Assembly: GCF_010731615.1 (NCBI RefSeq)
Contig: NZ_AP022618.1
Span: forward strand, 1,984,001-2,048,000
Direction: 5' to 3'
Length of the DNA: 64,000 bases
Source of the DNA: Mycolicibacterium insubricum
Lineage (GTDB): Bacteria > Actinomycetota > Actinomycetes > Mycobacteriales > Mycobacteriaceae
In this document: positions 49,270 to 58,748 of the stretch, one piece after another
Position numbering within the stretch: the first letter of the stretch is position 1
Layout of the letters: the number at the start of each line of letters is the position of its first letter
Notes under the pieces: generated by a model
The model's input: only the letters and a program-made list of their open reading frames with translations
Told to the model about the DNA's origin: nothing
The model's database searches: none
Program-made: the position numbers and the translations under genes

Positions 49270-49361
49270 CTCTGCAACCACGACGCCCCGGGGCGCCCGC
49301 GCTCGTCGGTTATCCACAGGCATCCCGACGCCGCTGAAACCGTGAGAATTAGGATCGACGC

Positions 49362-50873
49362 ATGAGTGTTGCCGCGACTGCAGACCTGCTCGACTACGAC
49401 GACGTGATCGCTCGTTACGACCCGGTCATGGGCATGGAGGTGCACGTCGAGCTGTCGACGGCGACCAAGATGTTCTGCGGCTGCGCCAACCGGTTCGGTG
49501 CCGAGCCCAACACCCTGGTGTGCCCGACCTGTCTGGGCCTGCCGGGTGCACTGCCGGTGCTCAACGAGGCCGCGGTCTCCTCGGCGATCCGCATCGGGCT
49601 GGCGCTCAACTGTGAGATCGCGTCCTGGTGCCGGTTCGCCCGGAAGAACTACTTCTACCCGGACCAGCCGAAGAACTACCAGATCAGCCAGTACGACGAG
49701 CCGATCGCGTTCAACGGCTACCTCGATGTTCCACTGGAGGACGGCACCACCTGGCGGGTGGAGATCGAGCGGGCGCACATGGAGGAGGACACCGGCAAGC
49801 TGACCCACCTGGGCAGTGAGACCGGCCGGATCGCCGGTGCCACCACGTCGTTGGCCGATTTCAACCGTGCGGGTGTGCCGCTGATCGAGATCGTCACCAA
49901 GCCGATCGAGGGGGCCGGTGAACGGGCTCCGGAGATCGCCCGCGCCTACGTCACCGCGCTGCGGGATCTGCTGCGCGGTCTGGATGTGTCCGACGTGCGG
50001 ATGGACCAGGGTTCCATGCGCTGTGACGCCAACGTCTCGCTGAAACCCAAGGGGGACAGCGAGTTCGGTACCCGTACCGAGACCAAGAATGTCAACTCGC
50101 TGAAAAGCGTTGAGGTGGCGGTCCGTTACGAGATGCGCCGCCAGGCCGCGGTGCTGACGTCCGGCGGTAGGGTCACCCAGGAGACCCGGCACTTCCACGA
50201 GGATGGCTACACCAGTGCGGGCCGCGCCAAGGAGACCGCCGAGGACTACCGCTACTTCCCGGAGCCCGACCTGGAACCCGTCGCACCCAGCGCCGAGCTC
50301 GTCGAGCAGCTGCGCACCACGATCCCCGAGCTTCCCTGGCTGGCGCGCAAGCGAATCCAGGATGAATGGGGTATCTCGGACGAGGTGATGCGCGACCTGG
50401 TCAACGCCGGGGCGGTCGAACTGGTGGCGGCCACGGTGGCCGCCGGGTCCTCCAGTGAATCCGCGCGCGCCTGGTGGGGCAGCTTCCTGATGCAGAAGGC
50501 CAACGAAGCCGGAGTTGCCGTGGCGGATCTGCCGATCACCCCGGTGCAGGTCGCCGCGGTCGTGCGGTTGGTCGACGACGGCAAGCTGTCCAACAAGCTG
50601 GCCCGCCAGGTCGTCGAGGGCGTGCTGGCCGGCGAGGGCGAGCCGGAGGCGGTGATGACCGCGCGCGGCCTGGCGCTGGTGCGCGACGATTCGCTGATCC
50701 AGAGCGCGGTCGACGAGGCCCTGGCTGCCAATCCCGATGTGGCGGAGAAGATCCGGGGCGGCAAGATCGCTGCCGCGGGCGCGATCGTCGGTGCGGTGAT
50801 GAAGGCCACCAAGGGCCAGGCCGATGCCGCGCGGGTTCGGGAACTGGTCCTGCAGGCCTGCGGGGTTAGCTAG
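49362..50873 (+). CDS. gatB: Asp/Glu-tRNA amidotransferase subunit B
   Basis: 503 residues. GMEVHVEL opens the cradle domain, FCGCANRFG and [12 protein letters not shown] hold the zinc-type cysteines, followed by the helical and YqeY-like tail ([25 protein letters not shown]). It activates the side-chain carboxyl of mischarged tRNA and forms GatCAB with the genes at 46.6 kb. About 280 bp without a clear gene separate it from the exported-protein gene. Confidence 0.96.
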   Translation: MSVAATADLLDYDDVIARYDPVMGMEVHVELSTATKMFCGCANRFGAEPNTLVCPTCLGLPGALPVLNEAAVSSAIRIGLALNCEIASWCRFARKNYFYPDQPKNYQISQYDEPIAFNGYLDVPLEDGTTWRVEIERAHMEEDTGKLTHLGSETGRIAGATTSLADFNRAGVPLIEIVTKPIEGAGERAPEIARAYVTALRDLLRGLDVSDVRMDQGSMRCDANVSLKPKGDSEFGTRTETKNVNSLKSVEVAVRYEMRRQAAVLTSGGRVTQETRHFHEDGYTSAGRAKETAEDYRYFPEPDLEPVAPSAELVEQLRTTIPELPWLARKRIQDEWGISDEVMRDLVNAGAVELVAATVAAGSSSESARAWWGSFLMQKANEAGVAVADLPITPVQVAAVVRLVDDGKLSNKLARQVVEGVLAGEGEPEAVMTARGLALVRDDSLIQSAVDEALAANPDVAEKIRGGKIAAAGAIVGAVMKATKGQADAARVRELVLQACGVS

Positions 50874-50877
50874 GTAA

Positions 50878-52008
50878 CTAGTCCTTGTCGTCGTTGGCGC
50901 GCGGGAAGCCGCCGCCGGTCGGGAACAGCGGGAACACCACGTCGTCGTGCTGACCGGCGTCACCGACCGCACGGTTGATGGTGGCGGCCCAGATGTTGCC
51001 GTCGCCACCGACCTTGAGCGCCCAGGCGTGCCCGTGCGCATCCTGTCGGACCACCTCGGGGTCGCCGGTCACCGCGCCGCTACCGGTGTCCAGCCGGATT
51101 GCGACGGTCTGCTTGGTGTTCACCAGGTTGACCAGGACGGTCCCGTCCAGCGCGGCGCAGCCGGCCACCCCGGGCTTGTCCGGCCAGTTCCACACCGTGG
51201 ACACCTTGGAGTCCTTGGTGATGCGCTGCAACCGGTCGCCCGACGGGCTGCGGTCGGTGACATACAGCGAGCCGTCCTTGGGGTCCAGGCACATTCCGCC
51301 GCCGGCGCCCAGACCGGACAGCGCCGTGGTGGTCGGCGCCTGGTTGACGGTGGTGGGCTGCTCGATCCGCAACACCTTGCCGGCCCGGGAGTTCGGGTCG
51401 TTGGCGGCCGCCGGGTCACCGGCGTCGCCCGTCTGCACCAACAGCGTGGTGGGGCTGGTGAACAGCAGCGATCCCGCGTTGCCGGTGGCGCCCTTGGGGA
51501 TGCCGGTCAGGATGTCCTTGGGCACGTCGCCGTCGGCGATCCGGACCACCCGGTTGTCGGTGGGCGTGCTGATGTAGGCGTAGGTCAGCCGGTCCTGCTG
51601 GTAGCTCGGTGACTGCACGATGTCGAGCAGGCCGCCGTCACCGGCCGGATCGACCGGGATGACCATCTTGACTTCGGGTTCGGCGGCGATGGCGATCTTC
51701 TTCACGGCGCCGGTGGTGCGTTCGGCCACCAGCGCGGTCTTGCTGTCGGAGCCCATGATCAGTCCGCTGGTGGCTTCCAGGCAGCCCTGCATCACCCCGG
51801 TTGCCGGGCAGGCCTTGGGGAACGGGGTGCCGGGCAGCGGCGGCGGCGGATTGGTCGTTGTGGTCATCCCGCCGCCGCGCTTGGGTTCGGGGGTGAACGG
51901 CTCGGACTGGGCGTTGTCGAATCGCGCACAGCCCGACGACGCCAACACGACGGCCAGGGTCAGGCATGCCGCGGACAGCAGGTGACGACCCGGTCGGTGC
52001 AATTCCAT
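50878..52008 (-). CDS. lppZ: Lipoprotein LppZ (glucose/sorbosone dehydrogenase-like propeller)
   Basis: 376 residues. Lipobox LASSGC follows a hydrophobic core (LTLAVVLA). The six-bladed propeller of the PQQ glucose/sorbosone dehydrogenase family is seen in LTYAYISTPTDNRVVRI, LLVQTGDAGDPAAANDPNSRAGKVLRI and LYVTDRSPSGDRLQRI. It is an exported membrane-anchored protein of unclear substrate. MELHRPGR at 52008 is the lipoprotein start. Matches Rv3006; convergent with gatB. Confidence 0.9.
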   Translation of the reverse strand: MELHRPGRHLLSAACLTLAVVLASSGCARFDNAQSEPFTPEPKRGGGMTTTTNPPPPLPGTPFPKACPATGVMQGCLEATSGLIMGSDSKTALVAERTTGAVKKIAIAAEPEVKMVIPVDPAGDGGLLDIVQSPSYQQDRLTYAYISTPTDNRVVRIADGDVPKDILTGIPKGATGNAGSLLFTSPTTLLVQTGDAGDPAAANDPNSRAGKVLRIEQPTTVNQAPTTTALSGLGAGGGMCLDPKDGSLYVTDRSPSGDRLQRITKDSKVSTVWNWPDKPGVAGCAALDGTVLVNLVNTKQTVAIRLDTGSGAVTGDPEVVRQDAHGHAWALKVGGDGNIWAATINRAVGDAGQHDDVVFPLFPTGGGFPRANDDKD

Positions 52009-52166
52009 GTCAGCAAGGTTACGGAGTGTCCGGAGGCACTCGCCACGCCAGTTCGGCGAGCGTGTCGCCGACAGCCCCGGGCCGGGGGGTAACGGTCTGG
52101 AAAATGATGGCCGAAAGCGCCGCTCAAATCCCCAATTCCCACAGTCGAGCACTTACCCTGGCAGGC

Positions 52167-52961
52167 GTGACCAGCTCATCGGAAGACCCACGCTGGCAGC
52201 GACCCGCTTCGTCGAGCCTGGTGGATCCCGAGGATGATCTCCCCGCCGACGACTACGGCGGTGACTTCGAGACCACCGCGATCCCGTCGTACCAAGGTTC
52301 GCCGGGCTCGTCGAGCTCCGGCCAGGACGTACTGCACGAGCCGGAACCGCTGCCGTATGTGCAACCCGCCGCCACTCGCTACAACACCGGACCGGTCGAG
52401 ATCGAACCGATCGACGACGAGCGGGTCCGGGCGGCCGGCCGTCGCGGCACCCAGGATCTGGGGCTGCTGCTGCTGCGCGTCGGCTTCGGCGCGCTGCTGA
52501 TCGCCCACGGTTTGAACAAGGTGTTCGGCTGGTGGGGTGGCACCGGCATGTCCGGGCTGCGCGACACCCTGACCGAGATGGGCTACCGGCACGTCGACAT
52601 CCTTGGCTACGTCGCCGCGGGTACCCAGATCACCGCGGGCGTGCTGCTGGTCTTAGGCCTGTTCACCCCGCTGGCCGCGGCGGCGGCGCTGGCCTACCAA
52701 GTCAACACACTGCTGGCCGGGGTGAACTCCGACGGCGGTCACAACCTGGCGTTCTTCGCGCCGCAGGGCCACGAATACGACCTGACCCTGGCGGTGATCG
52801 CGGCCGTCATCACCCTCGTCGGGCCCGGTCGGTACGGATTCGACGCCGGCCGGGGCTGGGCGCGCCGGCCGTTCATCGGCTCGTTCTTCGCCCTGCTGCT
52901 GGGCATCGGCGCCGGTGTCGGCGTGTGGGTCCTGCTCAACGGAGCCAACCCGCTGGGTTGA
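52167..52961 (+). CDS. DoxX-family membrane protein (Rv3005c-like)
   Basis: 264 residues. A polar, acidic cytoplasmic tail of about 95 residues precedes four membrane helices: LGLLLLRVGFGALLIAHGLNK, then VAAGTQITAGVLLVLGLFTPL and two more. DoxX-like Rv3005c takes part in a membrane oxidoreductase complex with SodA and SseA against oxidative stress in M. tuberculosis. GTG at 52167 follows a TACCCT element by 8 nt (leaderless-like). The stop lies in a perfect 12-bp palindrome (52956-52967). Confidence 0.88.
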   Translation: MTSSSEDPRWQRPASSSLVDPEDDLPADDYGGDFETTAIPSYQGSPGSSSSGQDVLHEPEPLPYVQPAATRYNTGPVEIEPIDDERVRAAGRRGTQDLGLLLLRVGFGALLIAHGLNKVFGWWGGTGMSGLRDTLTEMGYRHVDILGYVAAGTQITAGVLLVLGLFTPLAAAAALAYQVNTLLAGVNSDGGHNLAFFAPQGHEYDLTLAVIAAVITLVGPGRYGFDAGRGWARRPFIGSFFALLLGIGAGVGVWVLLNGANPLG

Positions 52962-52964
52962 TCA

Positions 52965-52989
52965 ACCGCCCGGCTTGATTGCGGGCGGT
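52965..52989. terminator. Hairpin between the convergent DoxX and cfp6 genes
   Basis: An 8-bp stem (accgcccg / cgggcggt) with a 9-nt loop directly after the DoxX gene. The remaining 83 bp up to the cfp6 stop hold no recognisable feature. Confidence 0.6.
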
Positions 52990-53072
52990 CCCGGCTTCAC
53001 TCCGGCTTCGCCGGCACTCGCTGCGCTCGCGCCAACTCCGCCTGCGTTCGCCGAACCGCCCGGGTTGACCCC

Positions 53073-53453
53073 TCAGCGGTACGGATTGGGCACTCGACCG
53101 CCGCTGGCCGCGGTCAGCAGCGGGAGCGTGGCGAACGTGACGGCGGGCAGCGTCACCGAGGAACCGTCGCGCAACTCGGCACGCGCCCAGTTGCCGCCCT
53201 TGAAGCTGAGCCCGGAGATGTCGCTCCACGGGATGGTCCGGCCGCCGGTGAGGGTCCGCGCGGTGACCCCGTCGGCGTCGGCGGTGGTCCGCAGCCGGAC
53301 GATCGCCACCGATCCCAGCACCGGGATCAGCAGCAGCGGCAGGGTCCAGACCCAGATCATCACCGGGATCAACAGGCCGAGGGCGAAGAAGCCGACCGCG
53401 AAGTGAGCCATCGGGGAGATGCGGATGACCACCGGCGTTTTCACGCGGGCCAT
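53073..53453 (-). CDS. cfp6: Low-molecular-weight PH-domain-like membrane protein Cfp6
   Basis: 126 residues. Two hydrophobic helices near the N-terminus (AHFAVGFFALGLLIPVMIWVW and LPLLLIPVLGSVAIV) then a bacterial PH-like domain (GVTARTLTGGRTIPWSDISGL, FATLPLLTAA). It matches Rv3004. Tandem ATG ATG allows a start at 53456 or 53453. Role unknown. Confidence 0.82.
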   Translation of the reverse strand: MARVKTPVVIRISPMAHFAVGFFALGLLIPVMIWVWTLPLLLIPVLGSVAIVRLRTTADADGVTARTLTGGRTIPWSDISGLSFKGGNWARAELRDGSSVTLPAVTFATLPLLTAASGGRVPNPYR

Positions 53454-53477
53454 CATACGGCCGCACCTCAGGTGGAT

Positions 53478-53507
53478 TTGACGCCTGAGCGCTGCGAGGT
53501 CTACCGT
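53478..53507 (+). promoter_or_regulatory. Predicted ilvB promoter
   Basis: TTGACG (53478-53483) and TACCGT (53502-53507) with an 18-bp spacer. Seven nucleotides after the -10 is the A of the leader-peptide ATG (53514), so transcription and translation should start at the same base. Confidence 0.55.
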
Positions 53508-53513
53508 CGTGAC

Positions 53514-53555
53514 ATGCAGATGTTGGTAGTACTTGGTCGGCGCGTTGGTGCGTGA
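53514..53555 (+). CDS. ilvB leader peptide
   Basis: A 13-codon reading frame MQMLVVLGRRVGA. Five of its residues are Leu or Val, clustered as LVVL then V, the amino acids made by the downstream ilvBNC pathway. It is followed by alternative hairpins. This is the classical layout of transcription attenuation by branched-chain aminoacyl-tRNA, known for ilvBNC operons of other actinobacteria. No Shine-Dalgarno is needed if the mRNA is leaderless as predicted. Confidence 0.75.
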   Translation: MQMLVVLGRRVGA

Positions 53556-53624
53556 CCGGTCGTAGCTACCCGTATCACCAACGCGCAACCCTCGTGCAGC
53601 AGATGACGCTGACGGGGGTTTTTT
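53541..53624 (+). promoter_or_regulatory. ilvB transcription attenuator
   Basis: A first stem pairs cgcgttggtg (53541-53550, overlapping the end of the leader peptide) with caccaacgcg (53576-53585). A terminator follows: accctcg (53588-53594) with cgggggt (53613-53619), an inner cagc/gctg stem, then TTTTTT. A ribosome stalled on the Leu/Val codons at 53523-53534 would cover the left arm of the first stem. The exact antiterminator pairing cannot be settled by eye. Confidence 0.75.
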
Positions 53625-53661
53625 GTTGCCCGGCCCACCGAACGAAACGGAAGAGGACACC

Positions 53662-55524
53662 GTGAGCGCACCTACGACGCGCCCCCCGCAACAGCCCGGG
53701 ACCGGCGCCCCGGCACCCATTCCCGGTAATGGCGTCAAGCCCGCCGTGACCAGGGCGCCCGCGCAGACCGTCGCCCCGGTGCAGCTCACCGGTGCGCAAG
53801 CGGTGGTGCGGTCGTTGGAGGAAATCGGTGTCGACACCATCTTCGGCATCCCCGGCGGCGCGGTGCTGCCGGTGTACGACCCGCTGTACGACTCCACCAA
53901 GCTGCGGCACGTGCTGGTCCGCCACGAGCAGGGCGCCGGCCACGCCGCCAGCGGTTATGCGCACGCCACCGGCAAGGTCGGCGTCATGATGGCCACCTCC
54001 GGACCTGGCGCGACCAACCTGGTCACCCCGCTGGCCGACGCCCAGATGGACTCCATCCCGGTGGTCGCCATCACCGGTCAGGTCGGCCGGGGCCTGATCG
54101 GCACCGATGCCTTCCAAGAAGCCGACATCTCCGGCATCACCATGCCGATCACCAAGCACAACTTCCTGGTCAACAACGGCGACGACATCCCCCGGGTGAT
54201 CGCCGAGGCATTCCACATCGCCGCCACGGGGCGCCCGGGAGCCGTGCTCGTCGACATCCCCAAGGACGTCCTGCAGGCACAGTGCACGTTCAGCTGGCCG
54301 CCGACCCTGGAACTGCCCGGCTACAAGCCCAACACCCGGCCGCACAGCCGCCAGATCCGGGAAGCGGCCCGCTGCATCGCGGGGTCGAGCAAACCGGTGC
54401 TCTACGTCGGCGGCGGAGTGATCCGCGGCGAGGCGACGGCCGAGTTGCTGGAACTCGCGGAACTGACCGGGATCCCAGTGGTCACCACCCTGATGGCCCG
54501 CGGCGCGTTCCCGGACAGCCACCCGCAGCACCTGGGGATGCCCGGTATGCACGGCTCGGTCGCCGCGGTGGCCGCGCTGCAGCGTGCCGACTTGCTGATT
54601 GCCCTGGGCACCCGGTTCGACGACCGGGTGACCGGCCAGCTGGATTCGTTCGCCCCGGACGCCAAGATCATCCACGCCGACATCGACCCGGCCGAGATCG
54701 GCAAGAACCGGCATGCCGACGTGCCGATCGTCGGTGACGTCAAGGCCGTCATCGTCGAGCTGATCGCCGCGCTGCGCAAGGCCGAGGTGCCCGGGAACCT
54801 GAACATGGAGTCCTGGTGGGAGTACCTGGGCGGATTGCGGGCGACCTACCCGCTGAGCTACGGACCGCAGAGCGACGGCAGCCTCAGCCCGGAGTTCGTC
54901 ATCGAGAAGCTCGGTGAGATCGCCGGCCCGGAAGCGATCTATGTCGCCGGGGTGGGCCAGCACCAGATGTGGGCCGCGCAGTTCATCAAGTACGAGAAGC
55001 CCAAGACCTGGCTGAATTCCGGTGGTCTGGGGACCATGGGCTTCGCCATCCCGGCCGCGATGGGCGCCAAGTTGGCCCGGCCCGAGGCCGAGGTGTGGGC
55101 CGTCGACGGTGACGGCTGCTTCCAGATGACCAATCAGGAGCTGGCGACCTGCGCCATCGAAGGGGCGCCGATCAAGGTGGCCTTGATCAACAACGGCAAC
55201 CTGGGCATGGTGCGCCAGTGGCAGACCCTGTTCTACGGCGAGCGGTACAGCCAGACCGATCTGGCCACCCACAGCCAGCGGATCCCGGACTTCGTCAAGC
55301 TGGCCGAGGCGATGGGGTGCGTCGGAATGCGTTGTGAGCGTGCCGAAGACGTCGAAGACGTGATCCGCGCGGCGCGGGAGATCAACGACCGCCCAGTGGT
55401 GATCGACTTCATCGTCGGTGCCGACGCCCAGGTGTGGCCGATGGTCGCCGCGGGCACCAGCAATGACCAGATCATGGCGGCCCGGGACATCCGCCCGCTG
55501 TTCGACAACGAGGATCAGGTGTGA
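53662..55524 (+). CDS. ilvB: Acetolactate synthase large subunit
   Basis: 620 residues, thiamine diphosphate enzyme. The activating Glu lies in [15 protein letters not shown]. The ThDP motif is [17 protein letters not shown], ending [12 protein letters not shown], and FAD-type central-domain motifs are present. Condenses pyruvate for Val/Leu/Ile synthesis. The GTG start follows GGAAGAGG. A Pro-rich N-terminal extension of about 35 residues is typical of mycobacterial IlvB1. Controlled by the attenuator upstream. Confidence 0.97.
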   Translation: MSAPTTRPPQQPGTGAPAPIPGNGVKPAVTRAPAQTVAPVQLTGAQAVVRSLEEIGVDTIFGIPGGAVLPVYDPLYDSTKLRHVLVRHEQGAGHAASGYAHATGKVGVMMATSGPGATNLVTPLADAQMDSIPVVAITGQVGRGLIGTDAFQEADISGITMPITKHNFLVNNGDDIPRVIAEAFHIAATGRPGAVLVDIPKDVLQAQCTFSWPPTLELPGYKPNTRPHSRQIREAARCIAGSSKPVLYVGGGVIRGEATAELLELAELTGIPVVTTLMARGAFPDSHPQHLGMPGMHGSVAAVAALQRADLLIALGTRFDDRVTGQLDSFAPDAKIIHADIDPAEIGKNRHADVPIVGDVKAVIVELIAALRKAEVPGNLNMESWWEYLGGLRATYPLSYGPQSDGSLSPEFVIEKLGEIAGPEAIYVAGVGQHQMWAAQFIKYEKPKTWLNSGGLGTMGFAIPAAMGAKLARPEAEVWAVDGDGCFQMTNQELATCAIEGAPIKVALINNGNLGMVRQWQTLFYGERYSQTDLATHSQRIPDFVKLAEAMGCVGMRCERAEDVEDVIRAAREINDRPVVIDFIVGADAQVWPMVAAGTSNDQIMAARDIRPLFDNEDQV

Positions 55525-55552
55525 TGGACGCTTTGACTGCAGGAGCGCGAGC

Positions 55553-56056
55553 ATGACGACGACGCACACCCTGTCGGTTCTGGTCGAGGACAAGCCCGGC
55601 GTGCTGGCCCGGGTGGCGGCGCTGTTTTCCCGGCGCGGCTACAACATCGAGTCGCTGGCCGTCGGCGCCACCGAGCAGAAGAACATGTCCCGGATGACGA
55701 TCGTCGTCTCGGTGGAGGACTTCCCGCTGGAACAGATCACCAAGCAGCTCAACAAGCTGATCAACGTGATCAAGATCGTCGAGCAGGACGACGAGAACTC
55801 GGTGTCCCGTGAGCTGGCGCTGATCAAGGTCCGCGCCGACGCCGGTACCCGCAGTCAGGTGATCGAGGCGGTAAACCTGTTCCGCGCCAAGATCGTCGAT
55901 GTGTCCACCGAATCGCTGACCGTCGAGGCCACCGGCACCCAGGAGAAGCTGGGCGCACTGCTGCGGGTGCTGGAGCCGTTCGGCATCCGGGAGATTGTGC
56001 AGTCCGGCATGGTGTCGGTGTCCCGCGGCCCGAAGGGGATCGGGACGGCGAAGTGA
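55553..56056 (+). CDS. ilvN: Acetolactate synthase regulatory subunit
   Basis: 167 residues. An N-terminal ACT domain (HTLSVLVEDKPGVLARVAALF) binds valine for feedback inhibition. The C-terminal ALS_ss_C domain has TGTQEKLGALLRVLEPFGI. Starts 29 bp after ilvB. Its last codons (GPKGIGTAK) are duplicated as a 25-bp direct repeat in the spacer before ilvC. Confidence 0.96.
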   Translation: MTTTHTLSVLVEDKPGVLARVAALFSRRGYNIESLAVGATEQKNMSRMTIVVSVEDFPLEQITKQLNKLINVIKIVEQDDENSVSRELALIKVRADAGTRSQVIEAVNLFRAKIVDVSTESLTVEATGTQEKLGALLRVLEPFGIREIVQSGMVSVSRGPKGIGTAK

Positions 56057-56117
56057 TGGGTGACCACAATGCTTGGTCCCGCGGTGGGATGAGCCCGAAG
56101 GGGATCGGGACGGCGAA
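56028..56117 (+). repeat. 25-bp direct repeat: ilvN 3' end copied into the ilvN-ilvC spacer
   Basis: The identical 25-mer beginning gcccgaaggggatcggg occurs at 56028-56052 (last codons of ilvN) and 56093-56117. The second copy lies in a tiny frame, ATG at 56089 to TAG at 56121, encoding MSPKGIGTAK, i.e. the IlvN C-terminus with its own start. Each copy also holds a cccga/tcggg mini-hairpin. Confidence 0.8.
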
Positions 56118-56158
56118 ATAGCTTCCCCCAAACAGTTTTTGAGTGCAATACGCGATAA

Positions 56159-57199
<1,041 letters not shown>

Positions 57200-57215
57200 C
57201 GAGTCGACCGCTGCC

Positions 57216-57247
57216 GAGGCCCGTCCCGAAACATCGGGGCGGGCTTC
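57216..57247. terminator. Terminator hairpin after ilvC
   Basis: A 14-bp stem (57216-57229 with 57234-57247, two wobble pairs) and an aaca loop between convergent ilvC and the desaturase-like gene. Confidence 0.75.
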
Positions 57248-57253
57248 GTCGCG

Positions 57254-58696
57254 TCACGGCTCCAGAGTCGGCACCCGGAGGCGGAATTCGCGCTTGAGCA
57301 CTGTGCGGGCGGCGTAGAAGCCCGCCATTCCGTGCACGCCGCCGTTGGGTGGGGTGGCCGCCGAACACAGGTAGGCCTGCGGCATCGGCAACGCCCACGG
57401 GTTGGCGCGCAGCGTCGGTCCGGCGAAGGTGCGCCACAGCGAATTGCCGCCGCCGGTGATGTCACCGCCGACCAGGTTGGCGTTGTGCTCGGCCATCTGT
57501 GGCGCGGGCACGCTACGCACGGCCAGCACCACGTCGCGGAAGCCGGGCGCGAACCGCTCCACCGTGGCGGTGGCGGCTTCGGCCTGATCGACGGGCGAGC
57601 CGTGCGGCACGTGCACGTAGGTCCAGAACGGGCGCCGGCCGCGGTCGTCGATGCGTCCCGGGTCGCCGACGTGCGGGGAGGCGCCCAGCACCATCGGGTG
57701 CTCGGCGTGCCGGCCGGCGGCTACGGCGGATTCGGCGGCGGCCATCTGGTCGCGGTCGCCGCCGAGGTGGAACATCGCCACCTCGGCCAGTCGCGGATCG
57801 GCCCACGGGATGTCCCCGGACAGCACGAAGTCGACCTTGGCGACCCCCGAGCGGTACCGCAGCCGCCGCAGTGCGGCCGCATATCGCGGCGGCAGCCGAT
57901 CGCCGTAGATGTCCAGCAGCGCGCGGGCCGGGGTGTCGAAGATCACCACGCCGGGGGGCGGAGTGGTGACCGGCTGCCCGAGGACGAGTTCACCGCCGTG
58001 CCGGGCGAAGTCGTCGAGCAGCGCGTCGGCGATCGCCTGGCTGCCGCCGATCGGCACCGGCCAGCCCACGGTGTGGGCCAGCGCCGCGAGCACGGTGCCC
58101 AGACCTGCGGCCGGTAGCGACGGCAGCGGCGATACGGCGTGGGCGGCGACCCCGGCGAACAGGGCACGGGCGTCGTCCCCGCGCAGCAACCGCCACGCCG
58201 GGCTGCCCTGGGCGCCCACCCGCAGGCCCAGCCGCGCGGCCAGGACCGGATGCGGCGGCACCGAGCGCTTGTCGCTCAACATGACCTCGGCGGCGGCCGT
58301 CGGCGACGCGGTCAACGGCGCGAACAGCGCGCGCCACGAATCCGGGTGCGACAGTTCGGCGCAGGTGCGTTCCAGATCCCGGTAGGCCAGCAGAGCCGGC
58401 CGCCCGGACAGCGGATTGGCGTAGGAGAGCGCGGGAACCGTCAGTCCGATCCGGTCGGCCAGCCCGAATTCCCGGAAGAACGGCGAGGCCAGCGCCATCG
58501 GGTGGATGGCCGAGCAGACGTCGTGCGCGACGCCGCCGAACTCCGGGTCGGCCAGCGTCCGCACACCGCCACCGGCGGTGGTTTGGCCCTCGATGATCCG
58601 AACCCGCAGCCCGGCCCTGGCGCACACGACAGCGGCGGCGAGGCCATTGGGTCCGGATCCCACAACGGTGACGTCCACCCGTCCAGTACACCGCAT
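57254..58696 (-). CDS. Phytoene-desaturase-like FAD-dependent oxidoreductase (Rv2997-like)
   Basis: 480 residues. N-terminal dinucleotide motif VTVVGSGPNGLAAAVVCARAG with the acidic ribose ligand in RIIEGQTTAGGG. The C-terminal FAD motif is MPQAYLCSAATPPNGGVHGMAG. It belongs to the carotenoid/retinol desaturase-saturase superfamily; the substrate is unknown. No carotenoid gene adjoins it. ATG 58696 or GTG 58678 may start it. Confidence 0.85.
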   Translation of the reverse strand: MRCTGRVDVTVVGSGPNGLAAAVVCARAGLRVRIIEGQTTAGGGVRTLADPEFGGVAHDVCSAIHPMALASPFFREFGLADRIGLTVPALSYANPLSGRPALLAYRDLERTCAELSHPDSWRALFAPLTASPTAAAEVMLSDKRSVPPHPVLAARLGLRVGAQGSPAWRLLRGDDARALFAGVAAHAVSPLPSLPAAGLGTVLAALAHTVGWPVPIGGSQAIADALLDDFARHGGELVLGQPVTTPPPGVVIFDTPARALLDIYGDRLPPRYAAALRRLRYRSGVAKVDFVLSGDIPWADPRLAEVAMFHLGGDRDQMAAAESAVAAGRHAEHPMVLGASPHVGDPGRIDDRGRRPFWTYVHVPHGSPVDQAEAATATVERFAPGFRDVVLAVRSVPAPQMAEHNANLVGGDITGGGNSLWRTFAGPTLRANPWALPMPQAYLCSAATPPNGGVHGMAGFYAARTVLKREFRLRVPTLEP

Positions 58697-58748
58697 ACCT
58701 GGCCGACCGACCTGAGGTTGCCCATACCCGACCCTTTAGGCTGTCCGG

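Noticed and set aside
53575..55593. 672-codon open frame opposite ilvB, and similar long frames opposite ligA, serA and mnmA
   Set aside because: Low-complexity HRG/QDV-rich composition and full overlap with well-identified genes; typical antisense frames of high-GC DNA.
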